The translations under genes and the position numbers were made by a program. The notes beneath the pieces were generated by a model, which worked only from the letters and a program-made list of their open reading frames with translations, ran no database searches and had not been told where the DNA came from. Source: Globodera rostochiensis (Eukaryota > Nematoda > Chromadorea > Rhabditida > Heteroderidae). From it: a stretch of 64,000 bases of DNA. The stretch is from positions 6,043,254 through 6,107,253 of the forward strand of contig JAEVLN010000001.1 of the NCBI GenBank assembly GCA_018350325.1, read 5' to 3'. Position 1 is the first letter of the stretch, and each line of letters opens with the position of its first letter. Positions 49,142 to 61,307 of the stretch are shown piece by piece.

Positions 49142-52100
49142 TTACGCCGTCCTTAGCTGCTGTGTGATTGTGTTGTCCGTCTCGTCGGACAACTGGATTT
49201 GGCTCGCCCCGGCCGGCACACCGAAAATGTTGCTGTCGGCCATGCTGTCAGTCGCCAAGTCCGGGCCACGGCGTGTGACACTGCCCAGTAGCATTGAACC
49301 GTAGCCGCCGCGCAAACGATGTCGCGAGGCATGAAGTGGGGCGGGAGGTGAATTGTTGAAGAGCCTGTGGTTGATGGCCAACGCTTGCATTGACATCTCC
49401 AGGGCACGAAAGTTGCTTTCTACACGAACCATTGAATTTTGAGAGGATTTAATGCAATTGAAAGTGAGTGACCTTGGATGTTGCGCGGCTGCACAATTGC
49501 GGCCAACGAAAGCGGTTGGACGAAGGTGGAAGCGGTCAGTTGAGAAGGAAACGTCGATGGATGCTGAAAACCGAGGTGCTGCTGCTCTCTCGACTGGGAA
49601 CGGTCGATGTGCGAAGTGTCCGTGCCCATTGGCGGACGGATGGAAGCCGCGAGAGGCGGTGGAGGAGGCGATGAAGCAGTTCCTCCTCTCTTAAGGAGAG
49701 CAACAAAAGTTTTTCCCGCAAAAAAACTCCCCAACAAAAAAAAAACCTCCACCTCCTCCTCCTCGTCGAGAGTGGCCGACGACGCTTCCATGTATTGACT
49801 CGGAAGAGACGAACGAATTAACGCAGACGAAGGCATAATGGCGGAGGCAATTTGTTGCGACTTTTCCATTTGGTGGAGCGAGGCGTAGGCGGACGCTTGC
49901 AGAAGAGCGAGCGTTTGCGCGTCCAGCAAAGACGTCTCGGCCCCGTTGGCATCCCCCCCAATTTCGTGGGCGCCAACAGAAATTTCTTGAGCAACCTTAA
50001 AAATGCTTTTTCAATTAGAGAGATATATATTGTCAGTAACCAAAAACTGACCAAAGCCTTTACGTTCCCAATGAATTCGGAGCACTCCTTGGACGGCTTC
50101 CAATCGGGATGTTGAGCGGCAAAGTTCAACAGTGACAGTTCCACTTTACCACTTGAATTCTTTTGCCGATGTTTTACTAAATGCAACAAAAAAAAAAGCA
50201 TTGATCGGATTCGCCATTTTCTATTGGGTTACAGCTGTTCGAGCAGTCGCCGACTATCACTGAACAGTTAATTGAAGCAAGTCGAGCGTCGCCGTCCCGA
50301 CAAATGTCCATTTGGGCAAGTGCGCACACATCGCCAAGACCTTCAACGCATTAAATGTAAATCGAAAAGTTTGACAACAAATACCATCAACATGGACGGT
50401 GTATTTGTGGAAGAATTCGATGATTTCCATCACTCGAGGTCTGATGCTAAAAAGATGATGATGAAAATGAATGGGAGCCTTTAGTGGATTGCACCGAAAA
50501 TAGAGGAGGAAAGGGGTCAGAAGGGGGCTGAGCAACTCCTCGACGAGCAGTTCGGCTTTCAGTCGAAATATTTGCGTAAATTCCGTGCAAATATCCGTGG
50601 AGTGGGCCTTGTTCAGCCAGGACTTTGGCGCGTAGTGAATGTTGGCCACAATTTGACGCATCAACAGTTGCTGACAGAACACCAAATGTTCGTTGGGGAT
50701 GAACACACGACACGCCAAAACAATGGCACCGGTGACAGTGATCAGTGTTGTGATATGTTCAATCTGACGCAGAAAAACGGTTGATTACCCAAGAAAAATA
50801 AGCCCAAGTCAATGGTTGAATCGGCTAACTTACTCCCTCTCCCGTCAACAACATTTTTGTTTCTTAGTAATTATCTGCAATTTCACCTTCAAAGTGTCTT
50901 CGTCGTAGGCGGTAAGGGCACAAAGGACGACGAAAAAAGCAGCGGCCACAAAAGCGACGTTTTTGGCAATAATTTTGGCCAACGGTGAAACGAATTGGTC
51001 CGTGTAACGAACAGCGAATTCGTAACTTCGATTCAGTCTGGCATCCAATTCGCTGTCCATTTCGTTGAAATGGCGCAGTTTCTCACTTAAAAAATATATA
51101 AAATAGAACAACAAAAACAAAAGGTACCGTCCGTAATTGGAGTACTTGCGCATGCCCAAAATGTGGGGATCACGTTGGAAGTGTTCAGAGTACGAGAAGA
51201 AACTCGACAACACTTGGTAGACTGCCACAAATGGCATGAACACCAGATTGACCACGCTCATCACGACAATAGTCATTCGCATGTGTTGGGCTAAAAGTTG
51301 AGCGAGTATTAAGGTGCTGGTTTTGAGGGCTTTCAGACACAACACTCTTTCACTAACCGATCCGTTCCAAATTGTCCCGCTCCTTGAACTCGTCCTTCAG
51401 TGCATAAGACGACTTCCATGGCGACCACGGGCCCCAGAAGAGCAGCCATTCAAGATTGAAGCGCAAACCGGACGAAAGATAATGAACATTCCCGACAAGT
51501 GGCAGGCCAATTTGAGGAGGCAAAATTGACTTAAAAAAGAGTTAAAATGCCCACTTTTTGACACAAAACTCGCGCACAGCGCATTACCTTGTAGACCAAG
51601 GCGACAAAATAGTTGCGATGGCGAAGAATGCGTTGGTAAATGTCCAACGAATTGATGGAGTCGCGACTGACGCTGAACGAAATGGTTGAATGAACGCGTT
51701 TAGTGTGATAAGCCCCAATTAAAAACACCGACATCAAATGAATACGCTCCTGGGCCTGACACAAACTGTGCACCACGTCGTTCCAGGACAGGTTTTGCAA
51801 GTCGTTGTCATAAATTTGTAGTTGAGTCGCAAAAAAGCGTTTAATTTCGCAAAATTGAATGAGTCGACAGCCAATGCGCATGAAGTGGCCGACCCAGAAC
51901 ATAAAAGCCAAAACTAGCGCAATTTTGACTAGAAAATTGAGGTGACGGTGGCACTGCGGAATGAACACATCCTAAAAGAAATGTTCTTTTTTTTTTTTTT
52001 TTAAATAATCGTTCAGCAGTCAGAGACAAAACAAAAAGAAGAATTTGATAAAAATCACCTGAATTCCTTTCTTTTCCGGCAAAGGTGTGCCGTTTAGTGT

Positions 52101-52616
52101 TGTATTTCGCGTGTTAAAAATGACGCCGTAGTCGACACATTGTAATAGAAATGTTGAGAAAAAGACGACAAAAGCAAAACGGAACAGAGAGAACACGTAT
52201 CGAAAAGCGATGCATCGGATGCCCTTTTGTTGGTAGTACTCGTAAATATAGGAGAAGAACTGAACCAAAAATTTTCCATATACATATCTTTCTCGCCATG
52301 GGTCACCACAAACCTGGTCTACATCACCGACGTGATCCCAACGCGCCAGGCCCTCCCTCGTCGACGACATTTCCGCGTCCTTTTCGCATTTGAATGAGAC
52401 GCCAAGCTCCTTCGGGACTTGAGGAAATGCCGACTCGCACATGTTCCCGTCCCGGTCCCGTTTCTGGCCCTTTGACACATTCTGACACAAGCCGGTGCCT
52501 AACATGGAGCGACCATTTTGTTCAGGGGCACCGCCATTGAGTGACTGCGGCCCCTCCTCCTCCTCTGCCTCCTCTTCAATGGGACAATAACTGGACTTTT
52601 TGTTGAATGGGAACAT
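49142..52616 (-). CDS. ATG9: Autophagy-related protein 9 (ATG9), multispanning scramblase
   Basis: ATG9 is the integral membrane lipid scramblase that seeds and expands autophagosomes. Exons 52616-52314, 52259-52059, 51971-51588 and 51529-51358 are in phase and are followed by more exons down to the stop at 49142. Diagnostic blocks in order: RWDHVGDVDQFFSYIYEYYQ, FVVFFSTFLLQCVDYGVIF, SSGLRFNLEWLLFWGPWS, FFSYSEHFQRDPHILGMRKY, RHFNEMDSELDARLNRSYEF, ALTAYDEDTL, ACRVFIPNEHLVFC, AELLVEELLSPLLTPFLL. Then RPRVMEIIEFFHKYTVHVDG, VELSLLNFAAQHPDWKP, and a C-terminal ALEMSMQALAINHRL region rich in Ser/Pro. The small exon between DEDTLK and IEHITTL (near 50830-50870) is not resolved. Confidence 0.93.
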
Positions 52617-53316
52617 TCAAAAGCATCAGAAAACCTTTAAATTGTTAAAAACAAATAATAATGATTAAAAAGTGAAAGCGCGACACTGTGTATTATCATC
52701 ATCTATGCAAGAGTAAAAATAAGAACATAAACACAATTTCTATTATTCTACCCAACAAAGTGTCAATTACCCGTGTTATTTGGTCTGGTTTTATGCACAT
52801 GATATTGATAAGAAAGTCATATGCCCAGCTCATAAATGTTTCCTCCTCCACACTGAAGGAAAAGGAAGGAATTGCTTTGCGAAGGGGCCAAATTTGGGAC
52901 AGATAGAAGACAGAGCAGAAGAGAGAAAGGAGTTATTTGGAGAAGGAAATGTCTGTTCGAAGGAATTGCATCACTCCGAACACTGATCGGTCTGGTGCGC
53001 GCGCAAATTTTCAACGACCAATTGAATAAAAAAACGCGAAATTTTATTTCCACCTTTAACGTTTAAAGGCGTAATAAACGAATGTCCGTTCACCGAAACA
53101 AATCATATGGCGGGGTGGGGAGAAGGGAGAAAAGATGAGAATTTATTTGTATCGATTTTCTTTTTCCAGTAAAAAGTGAGGCAATAGGTAAGCCAGGGAC
53201 TGGGGGAAATGCGGAACGAGCATGGATTTTTGTTTTTATACAGTTTAAATTAGAGGCCGACGGGAACGGGATTCCCGGTCCCGTATTTGATTTTTATGGA
53301 AACAGCAAAAAGGCAG
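52617..53316. other. ATG9 upstream region, no gene seen
   Basis: AT-rich with scattered stops. A short GGGAACGGGATTCCCGGTCCC palindrome lies near 53261-53282. Confidence 0.5.
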
Positions 53317-53329
53317 CGAGAAAAAAATT

Positions 53330-53384
53330 GTCGACGATAAGACGACCAAAAATATTGTGCCACCGTTGCGTTTACCAGCGTCGC
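53330..53384 (-). pseudogene. ALG5: Copied 5' exon fragment of ALG5, frameshifted
   Basis: Minus strand from the ATG near 53384: MATLVNATVAQYF is identical to the predicted start of ALG5 at 61307. A one-base deletion in the T run then shifts the frame, and no further ALG5 exon follows. It arrived with the segmental duplication. It may still contribute promoter sequence but cannot make ALG5. Confidence 0.65.
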
Positions 53385-53568
53385 CATTTAGTTAATTCTC
53401 AGTAGAAAGCCGAAATCTGCTAACAAATAGTGGACCATAATAAATGTAAAAAAATGGCGAGATAATTGACAGATGAAACAGCCAAACTTTGAATAAAAAA
53501 AAAAGTTTGCAACAATTTATATTTATTCTTCAACAATACACAGAGTTTCTGTTTTTTTGTCCAACAAA

Positions 53569-54749
53569 TCAAGCATTCTGCTGCTGAGGAAAAGTGAGGT
53601 CCATGAAGCTCGCGATATCGCGAAGACAATCGCGGATGTGGCCTTTCATAACATCGTCTTCAACACCAGCGGCCTTTATTGCGCACAGGTCGTATTCCTT
53701 AAAAGACAAATTCGATTGTTTTCAGCTGGTTTATGTTTGCTTTTAAGCTTAAAGCACCAATTGGTTGGCCACAAAAAAAAGTTTTCTACAAATTTGACCA
53801 AGCAAAAATAGGAAATTGATTAATTAATAATCTCTGGCCAAAATCTAATCCAAACTATCATAAGAAAAAAGGCTCAAAAATAGTCAAAACCCGTTTCTAA
53901 ATTTCAACCCAAACACACCTGGTCCGGAAGGTGAAGCGCGTCGACAACCAACATTCCACCTCCCCACAGAGCTGTGGTCGAAGTGCAAAAATGATTCAGC
54001 TGGTTACAAAAATCCCAGCGCTTAATATATAAATTTTAACATTACTCTTAAATTCTTATTTTTGAAAAATTTAATTATTCTAAAAACTGAAAATTGAACT
54101 TACGAGGTCGACGTCCACATTGAAAGTGGGCGGAAAGCGCCCGGGGTCAAGCAACAAAATCGCTTGAAAAACGGTTCCTCCGTGTTCGAGGTGCTCCGCA
54201 TAATGAGGGAAATTTGCAAGAAGCGGCGGGAGCTCCACCGAGTGGATGCGTGGAAGTAAAGAGCGCTTCATGTTTGGCCCAATGTTACGGTGTGTGTAAA
54301 ACCGTTCACGAGCCTAAAATAAAAAAGTAAACAAATTAGTTAATTAATCAGTAAAACAATGGCGTCAATTTTGATTTTGAGGGGTTTTTCTAAGGCAACC
54401 AAAATGTGCTAAAATCTGGAGGTTTAGAAATGAATAGTTCATGAAAGAGAGAAAGAAAGAGAGAAGTATGCAGAAAATGAATTTCCGAATTATCTTAAAC
54501 AGATTCAATTGACCTTCAAAATTTTATATAATTTCCGGACAAAAGCACACCCCCCCCCCACTCCTCACACACTCATGCCCATTTTACTTTAATGACGAAC
54601 ACGTAAAGCCTATTTTTGGCTTTGCCAAAGGTGAGCACTCCAAACAAAACGGCGCTGGTCGTCAGCAAATGTATTCGGTCGCAAATGGGCAAGAGTAGAG
54701 TCAGCTCATAAACGAGCTCCGGCGGAAGCCAAAGCAATTGCCGCCTCAT
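53569..54749 (-). CDS. F-box-like protein, copy A
   Basis: Four exons in phase (54749-54588, 54313-54104, 54020-53919, 53697-53569) give 200 aa. The N-terminus LLWLPPELVYELTLLLPICDRIHLLTTS has the LPxE(L/I)xxxI(L/F)xxL pattern of an F-box, so an SCF-ligase adaptor role is inferred. The rest (HGGTVFQAILLLDPGRFPP, TALWGGGMLVVDALHLPDQ, EYDLCAIKAAGVEDDVMK) matches no substrate-binding domain I know. It is co-linear with copy B, with the same exon lengths (162, 210, 102, 129). The substitutions I see keep the frame, so both copies look functional. The start is the first ATG before the F-box; a further upstream exon cannot be excluded. An AATAAA on the minus strand lies just after the stop (about 53522-53527). 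Confidence 0.72.
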
Positions 54750-54841
54750 CGCTGGAGGCGGCGGATTGTTGTTTTGGTTGGGGGAATTGAATTTTCGGTG
54801 GTGGCGCTGTGAGGCAGATGAAGTCCCTGCTAGCTAACGAC

Positions 54842-54997
54842 AATGCCTTCTACTGATCGCGGCAAATCTGCTGCACGTCGTTTTAAGGCCCGGCTCAAAT
54901 TGACGATCAGCAGGCTGAAGCGGTCTATACGAAGTAAGCCTAATAAGTTCAGACTCGTTCGTTTCAATAAATTTACATCCATCACCACAAATGGTTA
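54842..54997 (+). other. Small basic ORF, present in both duplicate copies
   Basis: ATG at 54842 opens a short frame beginning MPSTDRGKSAARRFKARLK and continuing with a basic amphipathic stretch. The equivalent in copy B starts at 62764 but reads to a different end (61 aa) through indels. The reading frame is thus not conserved beyond about 36 residues. It may be a retroelement gag-like remnant or chance; it lies divergently upstream of the F-box gene. Confidence 0.25.
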
Positions 54998-57409
54998 ATG
55001 GTCGGAATGAAATATCAATGTTTCATTTGAATATTTGGTATGAATTGTTTGATTATAACATTCTCATTGCGTAAGATTAAAACATCTGTGGGGTTTATCT
55101 CAAATGTGAGGGGGGGGGAGGGCAACTGCCCCAGTGCCTCCCCCTGGACTAATCAAAATATAATTATTAGCCTTCAATTTGGTTGCCTATTAATCAATAG
55201 CTTTCTCTTCTCCATTTCGATGTTCCAAACGTGATGCTTCGCCGAAAGTAGAGAGGACTCATTTGCAGAACAATTCAATTAGACAAACAAGAAATTCGAG
55301 TAATCAAAGGACAAAAATGTCACATTTTATGGTTCATTATATTCCTCTTATGGTATTAACTTTACAGGGTTAATTCAAGAAAAAAGACTAATACGTTTTA
55401 TAACGTGACTCCAAAAGAAAAAGGCTGATTCAGAATAATTATGAATTCAGAATGTTTGTTGATACCAGAGGTAGTAAAATAGAGAGATACGCAGTATAAG
55501 ACCATGTTTCAGGGAATAAAACGAAAGCAAAAAACAGAATCGGAGTCAAAATTTTGACAGAAGTAAAAGAAGCGGTCAAAAAATAACGACAAAGTGAACC
55601 AAATGTCAAAGTAATATGAAAGGAAATAGCAAAAAAATAAAAGATGATAAAAACTGAAGAAAATTAACCAAAATAGGCAAAGGAAATGCCTATGGCCAAA
55701 ATCTAAGAGAAGATGCTGTTATTATTAAAATACTTGAAGCACCAAAAGAAAAACATACACTGGCGTACGAAAGTACATATTAGGGGCAAAAGTGTGACTT
55801 GGAATTTTTGGACATTCAATGAATTAAATATCATTTCTTTTTTTAAAGGCTAATTGCTTGAGAATTCAACTGAATGATGCTAAATTGATCTTCCAACAGT
55901 GAGTCAAGGGGAATGAACTGATTATTAAATTAAGGAAAATTGAAAAGCAAAATGAAATTGCTATAAAAAGAGCCCAAAAATAATTATCATAAATAATGAG
56001 AGCACAAATCAGGACTATGAAAGCCAAAAGTTAAAGTGTAACTTTGAATACATATTTTGGACTTCCCATGACCTTTTTTTAAACGGTACCCCTAAATGAT
56101 TGTTACGATTGAAACGGATTAATTGAAGACAAAATTCGTAACATTCACGAACAATGAGTGAAAGTGAGTCAAAGAAAAATGACTGTTTCCAAACGATTAA
56201 AGAAAATTGAAAAATTTGCTTATTTAGAAAGTGATCAAAAAGAATAATAATCAGAGGTAAAAATATTGTAAGAAAAGCAATAAACAAGAGAATGGTTTAA
56301 TAAGAAGGTGCTAAATATAATGGATACATTGAAGGCTTATAACCCGACATAAACCATGTCCTCCCCACCAAACTACTTACAATGATGTCGGCCGGCGGGA
56401 CGTTCATTTTGCTGATTGCTACAAAATTCAGATTGTTGTAGTGGGAATAAACAAAACTTCTATAATTTAATGGAACAAAACAAATAAATAATTGAAAACA
56501 AAAAAATGCACCAAATTATTTAAGAAAAGGTACGAGAGAATAGAAATAAATGAACGTGTTGGGGGGACACGGCAGCCAGCAGCAGAATGAATTCAGTCGA
56601 GGGAAGGTAAAAAATGTCTGGAAGAAATTGATCGATAATCAGACTTTGACCCCGCACAAAAATGGAACGTAAATGACCTGCTGACTGACTGACGTTGCTG
56701 CTGCTGCGTGAGCAGAGCACAAACAAAACAAAACAATAAAGAAAGGATTGTGGGAAAAATATCTGATTTTATTGTTCAAGCAAAGGCAGAATGTGTACCG
56801 AAGCCCTAATTTTAACATTTACATGATCGATTTAACACGATAAACGTTTAACTCGTGAATATTGTGCAAAGTTTATCAAATAGGTTTGAAAATTTCATTG
56901 GGACAATTCAAATTACATTATAAAAGTTTGATAAATTAGAAAACTACAAACAGGGCTTCCAAATCTAAGGTTTTAGCCTCATTTTGTGGGTTTTTGAAAG
57001 TCCGTTGAGGCTAAATATCATAGCTTATTTTGCGGCTTTTGATGAGTTTTTTGAGACTTTTTGGAAATTTCACTGAGAAAATGAAAATTTCTATTCTATT
57101 TTGAATTGAATTTGAATAGGTATTTTTGGCGTAATGTTCATCCATTTCTGTTTAAAAAGCTTTAAAATAATTCGAGAGTTTGTTAATAAAAACCTCATTT
57201 TCCATTTTTAATGCAAAAAATTATCACATTTTCTACAAATTGAGTTGCAAATCTTTTACCAAATTGGCCAACCGTTTTTAAAATAAGGGGTATTAATAAA
57301 GCAGTAACAGCTTGGGGAAGTGTATTTGTTGACATATAATATGTATGTACATATGTCCCTTTAAGTGTCTTTCTTTACAGAAACATTAATCATAATTACT
57401 TCAGTTTAA
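54998..57409. other. AT-rich intergenic region
   Basis: Right part of duplication copy A, then unique AT-rich sequence. On the minus strand a short ATG-containing block at about 56434-56389, flanked by TTTTGTAG and GTAAGTAG, encodes MNVPPADII. It could be a 5' exon, but no partner exon was found. Confidence 0.45.
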
Positions 57410-58028
57410 ATGGGTCTTCCGATTATTCAAATTTATATGATCGTCGCCAGACAATTGTCCAAACCCGTCACTGGGTATTTTATGAGGCTGGGAAGAGAGC
57501 ATCCGGCCTTCAGAGACCGAATACTAATACCAATTGGGAAAGGTGTTTTGGTTGTCGCATTGCGATGTTGAAAATCTCTCCCGTTTCATTCAGCTATGAC
57601 AAATTGGTCGACCAGATTGCGAATGAAGAATTTGGGCCTCGGCGCGCCCACTTCAGTGGCAAACGTATCCGAAGAAATTGCGTTGGAACAGGTCCGCCTA
57701 TTTTGCCGTTCCTCTTTTTTTTTTTTTGTTGTATTTTATTCTTGAAAACTCAAAAAATTAAAAACAGCATGAGTATCAGCTAATTTTTAAATAAAATTTC
57801 TGAATTTTTCTCGTCAGTTTCCCAAGAAAATTTCAGGCCACCTGAAAAGACTATTAACGGATAAAAAAATAGTAATTTTTATATTGCACCAATTTGTATG
57901 CACGCCGTGTCTCTTCTTGCCAATTAAAACAAAAAAATGTTTTTTTTTCATTTTAGGCGTCAGAAGTAATTCACCAGATCGCCATGACGTTGCGACTCGA
58001 CGTGTCAGCTCGAGCATCCTTCACATAG
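57410..58028 (+). CDS. OPA3: OPA3-like mitochondrial protein, short C-terminus
   Basis: Three exons in phase (57410-57542, 57594-57691, 57957-58028) give 100 aa. The N-terminus ARQLSKPVTGYFMRLGREHPAFRDRILIPIGK matches the OPA3 block RQVSKPLANRIK...F. Next, MTNWSTRLRMKNLGLG matches the HWxxxRxKMRxMG block, then VSEEIALEQASEVI matches LNEEAAAELGAELL. OPA3 proteins localise to mitochondria through this N-terminal region and affect mitochondrial shape and metabolism. The usual following hydrophobic segment is missing: the frame ends soon after, at ARASFT. A CAG acceptor 5 nt before the start codon suggests trans-splicing. The last exon lies antisense to a POLR1C exon, so its end is less certain than exons 1-2. 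Confidence 0.75.
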
Positions 58029-59542
58029 ACTTAACAAACAAAATTGGTGGTGGTTAGAAAGGGCGCGTTGGGGGGTGAACGCTCTAATTTTCAATCCCCA
58101 CAAAAAGGCCCACTCCGGACCAAGTCGTACCCCTTCCGGTCTGTTCGTCCCGTCCGATAACGCCAGTGGAGAAACAGGAACGGAGCCGTGTCGCCTGCTC
58201 GTCGTCAAAGTCGTGTCTTTTTAGCTTGATTTGAGGCAACAGTCGGTAAGTTGCAGTGGCAACCGGCGAAAACTTGGCATGGTCCCTGCCAATTCCTTTG
58301 ACACAATGGCACCTGAAGCATTCACAATAAACCGAGTCGAGCAAAGGTTTGGCGCCAACCTGGCCTCAATCTCTTGGCCCGGCCTGAGCTTGGCCAAAAT
58401 GATGTCATTGTGGACGAGTCGTGGCGCCTCCCTCGCAAAGTGCCGCCGTTGGTCGCCGATCGGCCTCCACTCGAACGCGCCCGTGTACACCACCCAATTG
58501 CCGCTGCCGCCCCCTTGGCGCACACAGCCGTCCACCGCTGCTCCCGCCGCGCCAAGAGTCTCCTCACTGTCACTGCCCGACCCAATTGTCGCTTCCCTTT
58601 GGGCGTTTCGCTCCCTTGCGGCGCTTTTTTTCCTACCCTTTGAACCTCTGCCAAGGGGAAATCAAATGCCACCAGATAACAGCAATTACCAATTTAATAT
58701 TCCAACCACCTGGGACAGGTGACATTGAGATCAAACACCAGATTGTGCCCGGGGTCCCCGGGGGGTTCCTCCTCCAAAATGTCCGTGTTCATCTTCTGGG
58801 TTGCGGACGGATTTGTGGGCGAAGGAAAGGCAAATTGGCGCGCATCCGCATAAATTGGAATCAGACCAAGACGATGGCAGAACACTTCGTCCTGTGTGCC
58901 AAAAACAGTCAGTAAACAAGTATTGGAGAAGGGAGCAGCACCACCCGACCTGAATGCACGACGTGTTTTGGTAGAGGAAAACCTTCTCGATGGCCATGCT
59001 TGGAACCTGAACGTCTTGGGGTCATTTGTCCAATGAATGCCCAACCGACCGACCCCCCACCTCAGCGATCAGAACACGTCTCAGAGCATTAGCGATTGGC
59101 GCCTCGACGTTGACCAAGTCGAACTCCAAGTCGAGTTCGTCCTCACTTTGGTTGACCATCCGAGTGGAAATCCAACCGCAGTATTTTCTCACGTCCCAAC
59201 CGCCCTCCCCAAAGGGCAACGGGTCGTGGGTCTGAACCGAACCACATTGAGTAAATTAAGTCCAGTTACAAATTGTCCCATGGCATCAGGGGATTGACCA
59301 GATTCCAAAAATTCCCGGAATCCGGACCCAAAAATGTCCGAAAAATCCGGTTACATCCCTGTTTGGCACTCAACCCAACTCACGTTGAGCATCCCTTCCT
59401 CCTCCATTATGAGTATGTCGTCCGTGTCGTTTCGTTCAGCGCCAGTCGCACCCAATGTGTCCGATTGTTGCCGCTCCAAACTCTGAGCCGCCGACCGTTT
59501 GCCGCTATGTCCTCCACGCTTTTTGCCCGCGGTGTGCTCCAT
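57971..59542 (-). CDS. POLR1C: RNA polymerase I/III subunit RPAC1 (POLR1C, AC40)
   Basis: Alpha-like assembly subunit shared by Pol I and Pol III. Exons in phase: 59542-59384, 59231-59061, 59006-58950, 58891-58710, 58647-58360, 58312-58114 and about 58018-57971. Diagnostic blocks: [98 protein letters not shown]. Exon 5 has a low-complexity Lys/Ser/Gly insert between conserved strands. The final exon encodes [11 protein letters not shown], matching the family block before the C-terminal helix. Then a TGA occurs (57973-57971), so the last ~50 residues (HxIFSVESTG region) are not seen. They may be in unrecognised exons or lost. The final exon lies antisense to OPA3-like exon 3. Confidence 0.88.
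59310..59372. repeat. Degenerate repeat in POLR1C intron 1
   Basis: CCCGGAATCCGG then AAAATGTCCG then CCGGTTACATCCCTG, matching the order of motifs at 28180-28235 upstream of PSMC1. A dispersed repeat family is likely. Confidence 0.55.
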
Positions 59543-59749
59543 CTTCAATTATTATTTTAAAATTTGGTGCTACCAAAAAATAAATATTCAATAAAATCAA
59601 CAAATTTATCAGTTCAATTTCTGATGGCATTATTTGAATAATTATTGTTTATTAAAGCTTCAACAAATAAGTGAAATATCAAACATCATCACAAACATTA
59701 CAATACAATTTATCAAACACAAACATCTTTGTTCCGCCCGCAATTCGCT

Positions 59750-61307
59750 TCAGTCCTGGTCTATTTGATTGATTTCCCAAATGTGGAAGGTGTACAAGAA
59801 CCAAATGATCAGAATGTCCCGGCCCATTTGAATCCACGAGAAAAAGGGCGTCACTTTGGACCCGTCAATTTCCGTCCACTCAACGGCCACCTCAGCAACG
59901 GAATATTTCAATTGTTCGGCCAAGTAAATCAGCTCAACATCAAAGGCCCACTTCTCAATGTGCAATTGTGGGAAGAGCTGAAAGAACGCACATTTTGAAC
60001 TCAAACAAAACGGTGTTTAAAAATGCCAAAACGATACTTTTGCCGCCGCTGCCCGACTTAATTATTGTGGGGGAAATGGAATCGATGAAAATTTTCAAAT
60101 GTTGTGTATGTACCTCAAAAGTTTGAAGCCACATTGCGTGTCTCTGACCGTGCGGACTGTGAAAATCCAAACCTTTAAACGAAAATGAAGGGAAATATTC
60201 CAAAAAAAAAAACAACCATACCAAAGCATGGAATCCGACCATCAAAACTGTGCGCAAAAATGAACGTTGGCTGATGGAGTCCTGTTCCAAATGCGCTCGA
60301 GAGCCTACGACCATCGCCGGATGAGTCCAATCCAACGGCTCTGACGACGGCGCACTCTCCCCGTTGCACAGCGAGTTCATGCGCTTCTCCAACTTGTCCA
60401 AGTCGGCAAAACGCGTGGCGCCGTCCGCGTCCGCGAACAGAATGAATTGGCCCCGGGCACAAAGAACGCCCTCCCGAACGGCACCGCCTTTGCCCATGTT
60501 TTTCGGAAGCCGCAAAATGTGCAGGGGGTAGGAGCTCGTGTAGGCAAATGCGGCCTCTTTAATGACAAAAAAAAAAGAAAAATTCAAAATTTCTCACCAG
60601 CAGTGCCATCAGTGCTGCCATCATCCACAACAATAACCGAAACAAGCATTTTTTTTTGTCAAATAATAATGCATAATAACATTTACAAACCTCATAGGTG
60701 AATTGCGAATCCAACGTCGCCTTTCTGCTCAAAAATTCTAAGCACTCGTCGAGCATTTGCGGAAGCCTTTTCTGCAAAAAAAATTAAAGTTTTGAAAAGT
60801 TTTTTCCGGCGTTTCGTGTAGCCCCCCCCCTGGCTACGCCCTTGGCTTCTACTCAAACCTTTATATATATATTTTAATTTTTAAAAATGGTAGGGGCATC
60901 TAAAGTATTTAGATGTAATTTTTTTTTGATTACATTTCATCAAGTAAATGCCGCTTTACAGGCTCACCTCTTCATTCATTGCCGGAACAATTACGGACAA
61001 ATAAAGTTCGGGTTTCGAATGTTGCGGGCCTTTCCAGCTCGTCGTTTCATGCGTCAGAACACAGGGAAAGCGTGTTTTCAACTTTCCATTCGGGTGGAAA
61101 TGAAAACGAGGAGCAATGAATGAGGACTTCTTCCGTTTGGTCCATGGTTTAAAGAAGGACAAGCTTAAAAGAACAAGTTCATGACACAATACGGAAAACA
61201 ACAAACCCTATCAAGATAAACCCGCCAATAATTGCTAGAAGAAAAATTGTCGACAATGAAACGACCAAAAAATATTGTGCCACCGTTGCGTTTACCAGCG
61301 TCGCCAT
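59750..61307 (-). CDS. ALG5: Dolichyl-phosphate beta-glucosyltransferase (ALG5)
   Basis: GT2-family ER enzyme making dolichyl-P-glucose from UDP-Glc for N-glycan precursor glucosylation. Visible blocks: YLSVIVPAMNEE, KRLPQMLDECLEFLSRK, VIVVDDGSTDGTA (UDP-binding), LPKNMGKGGAVREGV, FADADGATRF (DxD motif), VVGSRAHLEQDSISQRSFLRT. Then HIEKWAFDVELIYLAEQLKY, EWTEIDGSKVTPFFSWIQMG, stop at 59750. The start at 61307 (MATLVNATVAQYFLVVS) supplies the expected N-terminal hydrophobic anchor. The junction of exon 1 to the KPWTKRKKSSFIAP exon is not certain: a donor in TT|GTCGAC gives a 91-bp intron in phase, but longer hydrophobic readings are possible. The intervening GFK(L/M)F exon near 60000-60110 is weak. 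The first exon is duplicated at 53330-53384. Confidence 0.87.

Larger units (their letters stand above)
53317..56047. repeat. Segmental duplication, copy A
   Basis: About 2.7 kb nearly collinear with 61237-63970 in the same orientation, with SNPs and small indels. It holds a complete F-box-like gene and, at its left end, the copied start of ALG5. Homology stops abruptly at about 56047 and about 63970. Confidence 0.85.

Noticed and set aside
57814..58017. 67-aa minus-strand ORF over the OPA3-like third exon as a separate gene
   Set aside because: Its start corresponds to the POLR1C last exon region and the rest is AT-rich intron; no independent start context.
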